A stretch of 64,000 nt of DNA from Andeanibacterium fulvum (lineage in GTDB: Bacteria; Pseudomonadota; Alphaproteobacteria; Sphingomonadales; Sphingomonadaceae): NCBI RefSeq assembly GCF_037154085.1, contig NZ_JBANRM010000007.1, positions 5,819 through 69,818 on the forward strand, given 5' to 3'. Below, in pieces: positions 41,424 through 49,824 of the stretch. The translations under genes were made by a program, and so were the position numbers. The notes beneath the pieces were generated by a model that saw only the letters and a program-made list of their open reading frames with translations, did no database searches and was not told where the DNA came from. How positions within the stretch are numbered: position 1 is the stretch's first letter; each line of letters starts with the position of its first letter.

Positions 41424-42893
41424 ATGTCCCATTTCCCGAATACCCCCAATTTCACCGGCTTCAACACGCCCAGCCGGATCGAGGCCGACATTTTCGATCT
41501 CGCGCATGAGGGCGAGATTCCCAAGGAAATCAACGGCGCCTTCTATCGCGTCCAGCCCGATCCGCAGTTTCCGCCCATGCTGGGCGACGATATCGCCTTC
41601 AATGGCGACGGCATGATCACCCGCTTCCATATCCATGACGGGCAGTGCGATTTCCGCCAGCGCTGGGCCAAGACCGACAAGTGGAAGGCCGAGCGCGAGG
41701 CCGATCGCGGGCTGTTCGGCATGTATCGCAATCCGCTGACCGACGATCCTTCGACCAAGGGCATGATTCGCTCCACCGCCAACACCAATGCCTGGATCTT
41801 CGCCGGCAAGCTGTGGGCGATGAAGGAGGACAGCCCGGCCCTGATCATGGACCCTGTCTCCATGGAGACCGACGCGTTCCAGACCTGGGACGGCGCGATG
41901 AAGAGCCAGACCTTCACGGCCCATCCCAAGATCGATCCGAAGACCGGCAACATGGTTGCCATCGGCTATGCCGCATCGGGCCTGTGCACCGACGATGTAT
42001 CTTACATGGAAGTCAGCCCGGACGGGAAGCTGATCCGCGAGAAGTGGTTCAAGGTGCCCTATTATTGCATGATGCACGATTTCGGCGTCACCGAGGATTA
42101 TCTCGTGCTGCATATCGTACCGTCCATCGGCAGCTGGGAGCGGCTGGAACAGAAGAAGCCGCATTTCGGCTTCGACACCACCATGCCCGTCTATCTCGGC
42201 ATCATTCCCCGGCGCGACGATCTCAAGCAGGAAGATATCCGCTGGTTCAAGCGCGATAATTGCTTCGCCAGCCACGTCCTCAACGCCTGGCAGGAAGGCA
42301 CGAAGGTCCACATCGTGGTGCCGGAAGCCAAGAACAACATGTTCCCCTTCTTCCCCGATGTGCACGGCGCACCGTTCAACGGGATGGAAGCGATGAGTAA
42401 GCTCACTCGCTGGACGGTGGACATGGCCAGCAATGGCGAGGATTTCGATCAGATCGAACGCCTGACCGACACTTCTTCGGAATTCCCGCGGATCGACGAT
42501 CGCTTCACCGGCATGAAGAACCGGTACGGCTGGGGCCTGGAAATGGACATGAAGCGCCCCTGCGACCTGAAGGGTGGCAGTGCTGGCGGTTTCCTGATGA
42601 ACTGCCTGTTCCTGAAGGACCTCGAAACCGGCGCGGAACAGCACTGGTGGTGCGGCCCGGTCAGTTCGCTGCAGGAACCCTGCTTCATCCCGCGCAGCAA
42701 GGATGCGCCGGAAGGCGATGGCTGGATCGTGATGGTCTGCAACCGGCTTGAGGATCATCGCAGCGATCTGCTGATCTTCGATGCGCTCGATATCGAGAAG
42801 GGCCCGGTCGCGACGGTGAATATCCCGATCCGCCTGCGCTTCGGCCTGCATGGCAATTTCGTCCGGGCGGAGGAAATCGGCCTGGCAGCATAA
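41424..42893 (+). CDS. Stilbene-cleaving carotenoid-oxygenase family dioxygenase (NOV1/lignostilbene dioxygenase type)
   Basis: 489 residues, seven-bladed propeller non-haem iron dioxygenase. The four iron ligands are His167, His218, His284 and His476. These are the positions reported for NOV1 of Novosphingobium aromaticivorans, and the NOV1 residues Tyr101 and Lys134, which bind the substrate 4-hydroxyl, are also present here. The overall text (MITRFHIHDGQCDFRQRWAK, CFASHVLNA) is NOV1-like from memory. It should split the central double bond of 4-hydroxystilbenes such as lignostilbene into two aldehydes such as vanillin. Divergent from marR; GGAGAGG precedes ATG 41424. Confidence 0.92.
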   Translation: MSHFPNTPNFTGFNTPSRIEADIFDLAHEGEIPKEINGAFYRVQPDPQFPPMLGDDIAFNGDGMITRFHIHDGQCDFRQRWAKTDKWKAEREADRGLFGMYRNPLTDDPSTKGMIRSTANTNAWIFAGKLWAMKEDSPALIMDPVSMETDAFQTWDGAMKSQTFTAHPKIDPKTGNMVAIGYAASGLCTDDVSYMEVSPDGKLIREKWFKVPYYCMMHDFGVTEDYLVLHIVPSIGSWERLEQKKPHFGFDTTMPVYLGIIPRRDDLKQEDIRWFKRDNCFASHVLNAWQEGTKVHIVVPEAKNNMFPFFPDVHGAPFNGMEAMSKLTRWTVDMASNGEDFDQIERLTDTSSEFPRIDDRFTGMKNRYGWGLEMDMKRPCDLKGGSAGGFLMNCLFLKDLETGAEQHWWCGPVSSLQEPCFIPRSKDAPEGDGWIVMVCNRLEDHRSDLLIFDALDIEKGPVATVNIPIRLRFGLHGNFVRAEEIGLAA

Positions 42894-42917
42894 ATGCGAT
42901 AATTGGGGAGAGGATCA

Positions 42918-44171
42918 TTGCTGAAGACGTTTCTGGCCGGCGTTACGCTGGCGGCCGGTGCTGTGTGTGTCACTGCCTGCAGTCAGTCCAATGATCCTCC
43001 TTCCACATCCGAAGCGCGGGAAGGCAAGACCTATCCGCTGACTCCGGCAGTGATTGCCATGCGTTGGCAATTGCTCAATCCGGATGTGAACAGCTTCATC
43101 TTCCGCGAACTCGACAGAATATTCGAAACGCGCCCGGTGCCGCGCAGCGGCGCAGTTTGGGACCTGCTCAAGGGCAAGGCGATGGCTATGCCGGCCGACA
43201 CGTTCGGCGGCGGGAATTACGATTATGCCCAATTTGCGGAGCGGACCTTTACCAACGCAATGCTGGTGATCCGCGATGGCAAGATCGTGTTCGAGGATTA
43301 CCGCAACCGGATGGAGGACGGCACGCCGCATATCGCCTTCTCCATGTCAAAGACGATCACGTCGTTGCTGGTCGGCATCGCGCTGGATCAGGGCAAGATC
43401 GCCTCGCTCGACGATCCGGCGACCAAATATGTGCCGCAGCTCAAGGCTACTGGTTATGACGGGGTGACGATCCGCCAGATCCTGCAGATGCGGTCGGGCG
43501 TGGATTATGAAGAGCGCTACGATTTCGGCGCCAATCCCAGCTTTGCCGGCAAGCTGCACGAACAGGCGATCGTGCTCAACAAGATGCGCTTTGCCGATGG
43601 TGCGCTGGAGACGAAGCGGGCGAACGAGCCGGGCAGCACTTTCAACTATTCCACGCTGGATACGATGGTGCTCGGCTGGATTCTGGAGGAAGCCACCGGG
43701 CAGAAGCTGGAAGATTACACCCAGGCCAATCTCTGGGGCCCCCTTGGAGCGGAAGCCGATGGCTACTGGCTGGCCGATGGCCCGCCCGGTGCTGGCCGCG
43801 CGCTCAACGGCATGGGTTTCAACGCCACGCTGCGCGATTTCGGGCGACTGGGCCAGCTGATGCTGAATGACGGGATGCGCGGCGAAACGCGCGTGATCCC
43901 GGAAGGCTGGCTGAAGCAGGCCACAACCATGCTGCCCACCGGCGCCCCGGCCGATCAGGGCTTCCCCGGCTATGGCTATCAGATCTGGCAGGTCGACGGG
44001 GAACCGGGCGCTTATGCCGCTGTCGGCCTTGCCGGGCAGTTCATCTATGTCAGCCCGGCCACGAAGACGGTGATCGTGAAGCTGAGTTATTATCCCCCGG
44101 TGCCGCCCGCCAATGTGGAAGGCGAGGTGATCGCCTATTTCAAGGCGATTGCGCATACGCCGGTGGAGTAA
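42918..44171 (+). CDS. Serine hydrolase, class C beta-lactamase-like lipoprotein
   Basis: 417 residues if started at TTG 42918, which follows GGGAGAGGA closely. The N-terminus is a lipoprotein signal with lipobox VTAC (Cys21). The catalytic SxxK is SMSK, and the Tyr motif reads FNYSTLD, so the acylation machinery of the beta-lactamase/esterase family is present. Family members include EstB-type esterases and D-aminopeptidases; antibiotic resistance is not implied. It lies 24 bases after the stilbene dioxygenase gene, so it is co-expressed and might hydrolyse an ester of the aromatic substrate in the periplasm. Confidence 0.82.
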   Translation: MLKTFLAGVTLAAGAVCVTACSQSNDPPSTSEAREGKTYPLTPAVIAMRWQLLNPDVNSFIFRELDRIFETRPVPRSGAVWDLLKGKAMAMPADTFGGGNYDYAQFAERTFTNAMLVIRDGKIVFEDYRNRMEDGTPHIAFSMSKTITSLLVGIALDQGKIASLDDPATKYVPQLKATGYDGVTIRQILQMRSGVDYEERYDFGANPSFAGKLHEQAIVLNKMRFADGALETKRANEPGSTFNYSTLDTMVLGWILEEATGQKLEDYTQANLWGPLGAEADGYWLADGPPGAGRALNGMGFNATLRDFGRLGQLMLNDGMRGETRVIPEGWLKQATTMLPTGAPADQGFPGYGYQIWQVDGEPGAYAAVGLAGQFIYVSPATKTVIVKLSYYPPVPPANVEGEVIAYFKAIAHTPVE

Positions 44172-44260
44172 GCGGATTTAGCGGATGCAGGATCGATGCG
44201 GGCGCATTATCTCTCTCGTCACAAAGCGATAATCGACGAAGCGAGGAGTGCCACCCGCCC

Positions 44261-45055
44261 ATGACCAGCGCCATCATCAGCGAACGCAAGCCGATCGAAT
44301 GCTGGCTGACCGACATGGATGGCGTGCTGGTCCATGAAGGCAACGCCCTGCCCGGCGCGGCGGAGTTCATCGCGCGGCTGGTGGAAAAGCAGCGACGGTT
44401 CCTGCTGCTGACCAACAACTCGATCTACACTCCGCGCGATCTGGCTGCGCGGCTGGAAAGTTCGGGGCTGAAAGTGCCGGAGGAATCGATCTTCACTTCG
44501 GCACTGGCGACGGCAGACTTTCTCGCCTCGCAGCAGCCGCGCGGTACGGCTTTCGTCATCGGGGAGGCCGGGCTGACAACGGCGCTGCATGAGATCGGCT
44601 ATACGCTGACCGACAATAATCCCGATTACGTCGTGATCGGCGAATTGCGCAGCTACAGCTTCGAAGCGATCACCAAGGCGATCCGGCTGGTCGGGCAGGG
44701 TGCGCGCTTCATCGCCACCAATCCCGATGTCACCTCGCCCTCGCCGGAAGGGCCACTGCCCGCCACTGGCGCAGTCGCGGCGATGATCACCAAGGCGACC
44801 GGGGCGAAACCCTATTTCGTCGGCAAGCCCAACCCGATGATGTTCCGCAGCGCACTGAACCGGATCGAGGCCCATTCGGAAACCACCGCCATGATCGGGG
44901 ACCGGATGGATACGGATATCGTCGCCGGGATCGAGGCCGGGCTTGAGACGATCCTGGTCCTCACCGGATCGACGAAGAAGGAACAGGTCGCCCGTTTCCC
45001 CTATCGCCCCAACCGGGTCCTGCCTTCCATCGCGGAAGTGGTGGGGCTGGTTTGA
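44261..45055 (+). CDS. HAD-IIA family phosphatase (NagD-like)
   Basis: 264 residues. Nucleophile motif DMDGVL (Asp18, with acid Asp20), motif II TNN, a C2-type cap and C-terminal motif GDRMDTDI. This is the HAD-IIA/NagD group, which dephosphorylates nucleotides or small sugar phosphates such as phosphoglycolate or p-nitrophenyl phosphate in vitro. It follows the serine hydrolase gene by 89 bases on the same strand; its link to aromatic catabolism is unclear. Confidence 0.87.
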   Translation: MTSAIISERKPIECWLTDMDGVLVHEGNALPGAAEFIARLVEKQRRFLLLTNNSIYTPRDLAARLESSGLKVPEESIFTSALATADFLASQQPRGTAFVIGEAGLTTALHEIGYTLTDNNPDYVVIGELRSYSFEAITKAIRLVGQGARFIATNPDVTSPSPEGPLPATGAVAAMITKATGAKPYFVGKPNPMMFRSALNRIEAHSETTAMIGDRMDTDIVAGIEAGLETILVLTGSTKKEQVARFPYRPNRVLPSIAEVVGLV

Positions 45056-45213
45056 TCTTGGCGCTTCTAAGGATGCTTGGGCTCAGGTACCCATCGCGTT
45101 GCCTGGCATGATTCAGTAAGCAGACAAGTAGGCTCGGCCGTTTGGTCAAGCCGATTTAATGTGCGGACGATCAGGAATGCAGTGACGAAGCTTGGCAAAC
45201 AGCGCACGTTGTT

Positions 45214-45930
45214 TCATTTTTCCCCGCGTTTGCCGAACAAGCGCTCGGCGTCCGCTAAATTTGGTTCTTCTATCAAGGCCCAGTTGGGCTGATAGCGGCC
45301 CTCGCTGTCAAAGTGGGGTGCTATGCGTGCCATTGCTGCACAAGTAAAACTATCAATAATATATCCTCTCTCTACCCAATCTTTAAGATCGCAATATTTA
45401 ACCCAATAACCGTATTTTTCGGGCGCAAGAACTTCAGTTTCGTCAGGTTGAGGTGCAATCGGTTCCCCTGTCACTTCCGTTCTTACTTCAAGCAATGCTA
45501 AGAACGGTGCATCACCTAACTTTCCGCTGTCGGTTACTAATCTTCCGAGGAAAATTCCGTCGAAGGCCGCGATTTGGCCAGTTTCTTCGAGAAGTTCACG
45601 CCAACCGGTCATAATCCCGGACACATCACCGCTGTTCGCGAAACCCCTTGGAAATTCGACCATCCAAAGGCCAGGAGCGTATCTGTACTGCTTCACGACG
45701 GCGATTTCCGAGGTGGCGGGCCTGACCGCGACAACAACGGTTCCGTCTCGCCCAGGCGTTTCTAGCCTGAGAAAATTGCTAGTCGTACCATTAGGGAATT
45801 TAACAGAGTCATTGTAGAATTTGATCCACTTATTTTCGAAGATCAAATTTTCTTGGATGAGCTTAACCTCTGATTCGGTTTCTTCACCAAATTTCACCCG
45901 CTTAAGGTATGATCTTCCATCAAAAAACAT
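45214..45930 (-). CDS. NUDIX hydrolase-like protein with degenerate Nudix box, low-GC gene
   Basis: 238 residues. The Nudix region reads PRGFANSGDVSGIMTGWRE followed by LLEETG: the REx2EExG half is intact, but the first half is one residue too long and lacks the usual Glu, so catalysis may be altered. VVVAVRPATSEIAVVKQYRYAPGLWMVEFP resembles ADP-ribose pyrophosphatases. ATG 45930 follows GAGG. The gene and its flanks (about 45.1-46.0 kb) are much richer in A and T than everything else here and use AT-ending codons, a sign of recent horizontal acquisition. No mobility gene is visible beside it. Confidence 0.75.
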   Translation of the reverse strand: MFFDGRSYLKRVKFGEETESEVKLIQENLIFENKWIKFYNDSVKFPNGTTSNFLRLETPGRDGTVVVAVRPATSEIAVVKQYRYAPGLWMVEFPRGFANSGDVSGIMTGWRELLEETGQIAAFDGIFLGRLVTDSGKLGDAPFLALLEVRTEVTGEPIAPQPDETEVLAPEKYGYWVKYCDLKDWVERGYIIDSFTCAAMARIAPHFDSEGRYQPNWALIEEPNLADAERLFGKRGEK

Positions 45931-46030
45931 AAACACCTCACCAGATGTTTTATACTGGATGAAATAAATAATAGAATATATATTAAAGGGCAAATTATAT
46001 GTAATGCAGGTGCGGTAATGTGGGGTATGG

Positions 46031-46064
46031 AAAAGGGCCGCTCCAGCAGTCTGGAGCGGCCCTT
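46031..46064 (-). terminator. Intrinsic terminator after the GMC oxidoreductase gene
   Basis: AGGGCCGCTCCAG / CTGGAGCGGCCCT: a 13-pair GC-rich stem with a four-base loop. On the minus strand it is followed by a TTTT run, matching a stop for the gene that ends at 46093. Confidence 0.85.
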
Positions 46065-46092
46065 CGTGTTCTGGGGCCTCTGGCGGCGCGGA

Positions 46093-47754
46093 TCACGCCG
46101 CCAATGCCGCCTTCGCATCGGCCAGGATCATCTCGCTGCCCTTTTCGGCAACCATGATCGTGGGCGCATTGGTGTTACCCGAGGTGATGCGCGGGAAGAC
46201 CGAGGCGTCGATCACGCGCAGCCCTTCCACGCCGCGCACGCGCAGCTGCGGATCGAGCGGGAAGCGTTCGTCCGGGCCCATCGCGACCGTACCGACCGGA
46301 TGATAGACCGTGGCGGCCGCCATCTTCGCGTAGCCGAGGATTTCCTCGTCCGTCTCGCCGAAGGGATCGCCCTTCTGCGCCATATAGGGTTCCAGCGCCG
46401 GCTGCTGCCAGATCTTGCGGATGATCTTGAGTTGAGTGACGGCCATTTCCTGATCGTAGGCATCGGAGAAATAGTTCGGCACGATCTTCGGCGTCACCGT
46501 GCCATCCGGCGACTTGGCGTGGATCGAACCGCGTGATTCCGGACGCAGCTGGCAGGGGTTGGACGCAAGGCCCGGTTCCTTTTCCAGCTGCAGGCCCTGC
46601 GTGGTCGCCAGAACCTCAAGGTCCATGGAGGCGGCCATCACGTGGATCTGCATGTCCGGCGTCGCCAGTTCCGGCCGCGTCTTAAGGAAGCAGCAGCCAT
46701 GGGCCACAGCCATGGAGAGCAGGCCCTTGCGGGTAAGGCCATACTTCACCACTTCCTTGACCAGATTGAGCCCGGTCGAGCGGTTGTTGATCGAATGCCA
46801 GTCTTCCTTCAGGCGTGCCTGGCAGCCGATCATCACGTGATCCTGCAGGTTCTCGCCGACCATCTTCGATTCATGCACCAGCTGAACGCCCAGTTCCTGC
46901 AGCAGCTGGCCCTGGCCGATGCCGGAGATTTCCAGCAGCTTGGGGCTTTCCACCGAACCGGCAGCCAGGATCACTTCGCGCGCGGCATAGACGCGGCGGG
47001 TCTCGTCACCCTGGCGGAATTCCACGCCGATGGCCTTCTTGCCCTCGAACAGGATGCGAGTGGTCATGGCGCGGGTTTCCACGCGCAGGTTGGAGCGGCC
47101 CATGGCGGGGTGGAGGAACGCCACCGCAGTGGAACAGCGCGTGCCGTTGCGCTGCGTCACCTGGAAGAAGCTGGCCCCTTCCTGATCGCCGTCATTCAGA
47201 TCGTGCTTGGCCGGAACGCCCGCCTCGACGCAGGCTTCGACCAGCGCCTTGGATACGGGGTGTTCCTCGGGGAAGTCCGAAACGCTCAGCGGGCCGCCCT
47301 TGCCGTGGAATTCGTCGGCGCCGCGCTGCTGGTCTTCGCTCTTGATGAAGTAGGGAAGGCAATCGTCCCAGCTCCAGCCCTGCGCGCCCATCTGGGCCCA
47401 GCCATCGTAATCGGCGGCCTGGCCGCGCACATAGAGCAGGCCGTTGATCGAGGAGGAACCGCCCAGCACCTTGCCTTTGGGCCATTTGTGCGGGCGCCCG
47501 CCGGTGCCTTCGTCCACTTCGGTTTCGTAGAGCCAGTTCACCTTCGGATCGTTCAGAGTCTTGCCGAAGCCGATGGGGATATGGATCATCATGTTGGACA
47601 TGAACTGGCTGGGTTCGCGCAGCGGCCGGTCATCGCCGCCGGCTTCCAGCAGCACTACCTTGAATTCGCCGCTTTCCGTCAGCCGGTTGGCCAGCACGCA
47701 GCCGGCGCTGCCGGCGCCTACGATGACATAGTCCGCATGAAGGTCGCCCGACAT
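46093..47754 (-). CDS. GMC family FAD-dependent alcohol oxidoreductase
   Basis: 553 residues: FAD-binding VIVGAGSAGCVLANRL at the N-terminus, GMC signature KWPKGKVLGGSSSINGLLYVRG, and C-terminal active-site residues His in YHPVGTVAMG and Asn in SGNTNAPT. It oxidises an alcohol to an aldehyde with an unknown electron acceptor. In Sphingobium SYK-6 GMC enzymes (PhcC, PhcD) oxidise the side-chain alcohol of the phenylcoumaran lignin dimer. Divergent from the DUF3237 gene. I place it in that kind of pathway by context; the true substrate is unproven. Confidence 0.9.
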   Translation of the reverse strand: MSGDLHADYVIVGAGSAGCVLANRLTESGEFKVVLLEAGGDDRPLREPSQFMSNMMIHIPIGFGKTLNDPKVNWLYETEVDEGTGGRPHKWPKGKVLGGSSSINGLLYVRGQAADYDGWAQMGAQGWSWDDCLPYFIKSEDQQRGADEFHGKGGPLSVSDFPEEHPVSKALVEACVEAGVPAKHDLNDGDQEGASFFQVTQRNGTRCSTAVAFLHPAMGRSNLRVETRAMTTRILFEGKKAIGVEFRQGDETRRVYAAREVILAAGSVESPKLLEISGIGQGQLLQELGVQLVHESKMVGENLQDHVMIGCQARLKEDWHSINNRSTGLNLVKEVVKYGLTRKGLLSMAVAHGCCFLKTRPELATPDMQIHVMAASMDLEVLATTQGLQLEKEPGLASNPCQLRPESRGSIHAKSPDGTVTPKIVPNYFSDAYDQEMAVTQLKIIRKIWQQPALEPYMAQKGDPFGETDEEILGYAKMAAATVYHPVGTVAMGPDERFPLDPQLRVRGVEGLRVIDASVFPRITSGNTNAPTIMVAEKGSEMILADAKAALAA

Positions 47755-47867
47755 ACCGCAAATCTCCTCTCACATTTCCGCCGCGCAATAGCGCGATTCG
47801 CTTGCGCTGCAAGCTAGGGTTCTTCAAGCGGGGGGCAACGCAAAAATGCCGATTTCCGGAGAGCCCG

Positions 47868-48329
47868 ATGATCAAGCCCGAACTTGAGTTTGTCTATGAA
47901 GCAGGTGGTGAACTGGATGCGCCGCGCCAGATAGGTACGACCTATGATGGCACGCGGCGGATCATCCCGATCCTGGCGGGCGGTTATGTCAAAGGTCCGC
48001 TGATTTCCGGGCGGCTGATGGGCAATTCGGCGGACTGGCAGTTGACCCGGCATGACGGGGTGACGGTGGCCGACGCTTTCTATGCGATCGAAACGGATGA
48101 CGGCGCCCTGATCCAGATCCGCAACAAGGGCCTGCGTCACGGCCCGCCCGAAGTGATGGCGCGCCTTGCCGCCGGGGAAGAGGTCGATCCGGCCGATTAT
48201 TATTTCCGCACCGTGCCGGAATTCATCGCGCCGGAAGGGCCCTATGAGTGGCTCAACCGGTCGATCTTCATCTGCGCCGGCGCGCGTTATGCCAGCAGCA
48301 TCAAGCTGTGGGTCTGGCGCGTCCTCTGA
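47868..48329 (+). CDS. DUF3237 domain protein
   Basis: 153 residues, one DUF3237 beta-barrel domain: LEFVYEAGGELDAPRQIGTTYDGTRRIIPILAGGYVKGP, ending NRSIFICAGAR. Start ATG 47868 after GGAG. As I recall, two DUF3237 proteins of Sphingobium SYK-6 (PhcF and PhcG) decarboxylate and open the phenylcoumaran intermediate to a stilbene, which a lignostilbene dioxygenase then cleaves. Finding a DUF3237 gene near a GMC gene and a stilbene dioxygenase fits that. The assignment is inference. Confidence 0.8.
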   Translation: MIKPELEFVYEAGGELDAPRQIGTTYDGTRRIIPILAGGYVKGPLISGRLMGNSADWQLTRHDGVTVADAFYAIETDDGALIQIRNKGLRHGPPEVMARLAAGEEVDPADYYFRTVPEFIAPEGPYEWLNRSIFICAGARYASSIKLWVWRVL

Positions 48330-48458
48330 CGCCGCTGGGTGCTTGCCCGAAAGCCGCTGGGAGGCTAGGGCGAAGATGACAAAGTCCGGACTTCGCGAAG
48401 CGTCAGATTTATCAGGATCGTTCTGCGCGCGCGCGAGTTGAAGGCAGGTCTGGGTGAA

Positions 48459-48474
48459 TTCTAGTAAGCTAGAA
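48459..48474. promoter_or_regulatory. Short perfect dyad upstream of the exported-protein pair
   Basis: TTCTAG-TAAG-CTAGAA, 21 bases before the start of the gene at 48496. It contains AGTAAGCTA, reminiscent of site D, but it is shorter and not the same motif. It could be an operator or a small mRNA hairpin. Confidence 0.35.
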
Positions 48475-48495
48475 ATAGAACAGGGAGATACTGAA

Positions 48496-49746
48496 ATGGT
48501 CCGTCTTTCGCTGGCCTTGCGCCTTTCCACCGCCGCTGCCGCGCTTGGCCTCGCCGCCGCCGCGCTGGTAAGCCCGGCCGCTGCCGACACGCCCCCGCCG
48601 GGTGTGCCTGCGGACCTTACTTCGCTGCCGCCGACCCCGACGGACTATACTCCGGGCAAGACCCCGTGGGGCGACTGGGATTTCCGCGGCACCTGGCCGA
48701 TCGAGAACCTGCCTTCCACCCGCATCCTGTTCCAGCGCATGAAGGGTTATGGCGACCGCATCTGGATCACGCCGGAAGAACATGAAAAGCGCGTGGCCAA
48801 TGCCCAGCGTTCCGACGCGTCCTTCTCCAACGAGGGCGAAGGCCTCAATGTCGGCGGCACCGAAGGCCTGGTCGACTGGGTGAAGAATTCCACTTACGCC
48901 TGGCGCACGTCGATGCTGGTGAGCCCGCAGGACGGCCAGTTGCCGCCGCTGACTCCGCAGGGCGAGGCGCTCTACAAGGCCGGTCGTTCGGGCTGGGTCC
49001 CGGGCCAGGATTATGACTGGGTGGACGATTTCGACAGCTGGGACCGCTGCGTCTCGCGCGGCTTCCCCGCCTCGATGTTCCCCTTCCGCTACAATAACGG
49101 CATCCGCGTATTCCAGTCGCCGGGCTATGTCGTGATCATGCTCGAAATGCTCGGCAACCGCGTGGTGCCGATCGTGACGAAGGAACAGGCCAAGTCGATG
49201 CACTGGCCCAGCGACGTCGAAGCCTGGATGGGCAATTCGGTCGGTTACTGGGAAGGCAAGACGCTGGTGATCGAGACGACCAATATCGTCTCGGGCGACA
49301 GCGCCACGCGCGACGTTTCCAAGCGCGCCGCCTCGCCGCTGAACATGGCGACGCAGCACGTGCCGCCCTTCAACACCATTCCGATGAGCAAGCAGGCCAA
49401 GACGGTCGAGAAGCTGACCATGACCGGCCCGAATGCGATCCTCTACGAGATCACCTATTCGGACCCCGAGGTCTACACCAAGCCCTGGACCGCGCAGCTC
49501 GAATGGGCGCGTGACGAGAACTACCAGTTCTTCGAATATGCCTGCCATGAAGGCAATGTGCAGCTGCGCAACTATGTCTCGGCCTCGCGCGCGCACCGCG
49601 CCGATATCGCCGCAGGCAAGGAAAAGCCCGAGACGGCCGAAGAAGATTCGCGTTCGCGCTTCGCCAACCAGTTCGACTTCGACCCGGTGGCACCGGGCGC
49701 GCCGTCCTTCGGCCCGCCGCCGGCTGCGCCTTCGCGCGGCGAGTAA
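48496..49746 (+). CDS. Exported protein of unknown family (paralog 1)
   Basis: 416 residues. A Sec signal (LSLALRLSTAAAALGLAAAALVSPAAA) ends at AAAD, and the mature protein is rich in Trp, Tyr, Pro and Gly. Recognisable blocks shared with the next gene are KTPWGD-x-D-x-RGTWP, VSP...LPPLTPQ, NNGIRVFQSPGY, G-YWEGKTLVIETTNIVSG, DSATRDVSKRAA and EYACHEGN. The composition suggests an all-beta periplasmic protein. I do not recognise a catalytic motif. AGGGAGA precedes ATG 48496. Set in a lignin-dimer gene cluster, so a periplasmic binding or processing role for aromatics is conceivable. Confidence 0.75.
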   Translation: MVRLSLALRLSTAAAALGLAAAALVSPAAADTPPPGVPADLTSLPPTPTDYTPGKTPWGDWDFRGTWPIENLPSTRILFQRMKGYGDRIWITPEEHEKRVANAQRSDASFSNEGEGLNVGGTEGLVDWVKNSTYAWRTSMLVSPQDGQLPPLTPQGEALYKAGRSGWVPGQDYDWVDDFDSWDRCVSRGFPASMFPFRYNNGIRVFQSPGYVVIMLEMLGNRVVPIVTKEQAKSMHWPSDVEAWMGNSVGYWEGKTLVIETTNIVSGDSATRDVSKRAASPLNMATQHVPPFNTIPMSKQAKTVEKLTMTGPNAILYEITYSDPEVYTKPWTAQLEWARDENYQFFEYACHEGNVQLRNYVSASRAHRADIAAGKEKPETAEEDSRSRFANQFDFDPVAPGAPSFGPPPAAPSRGE

Positions 49747-49824
49747 TCGCTCGCTGGCCGCATGCGCGGCATTGGGATAGCGTCCCCGCAGACGTGGCCT
49801 AGCCGCGTTTGCGGGGATGTTCCA

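Noticed and set aside
42918..44171. Antibiotic-resistance beta-lactamase
   Set aside because: The SMSK motif shows only the serine hydrolase family. The Tyr motif is YST rather than YxN, and the gene is coupled to a stilbene dioxygenase, so a resistance role is not supported.
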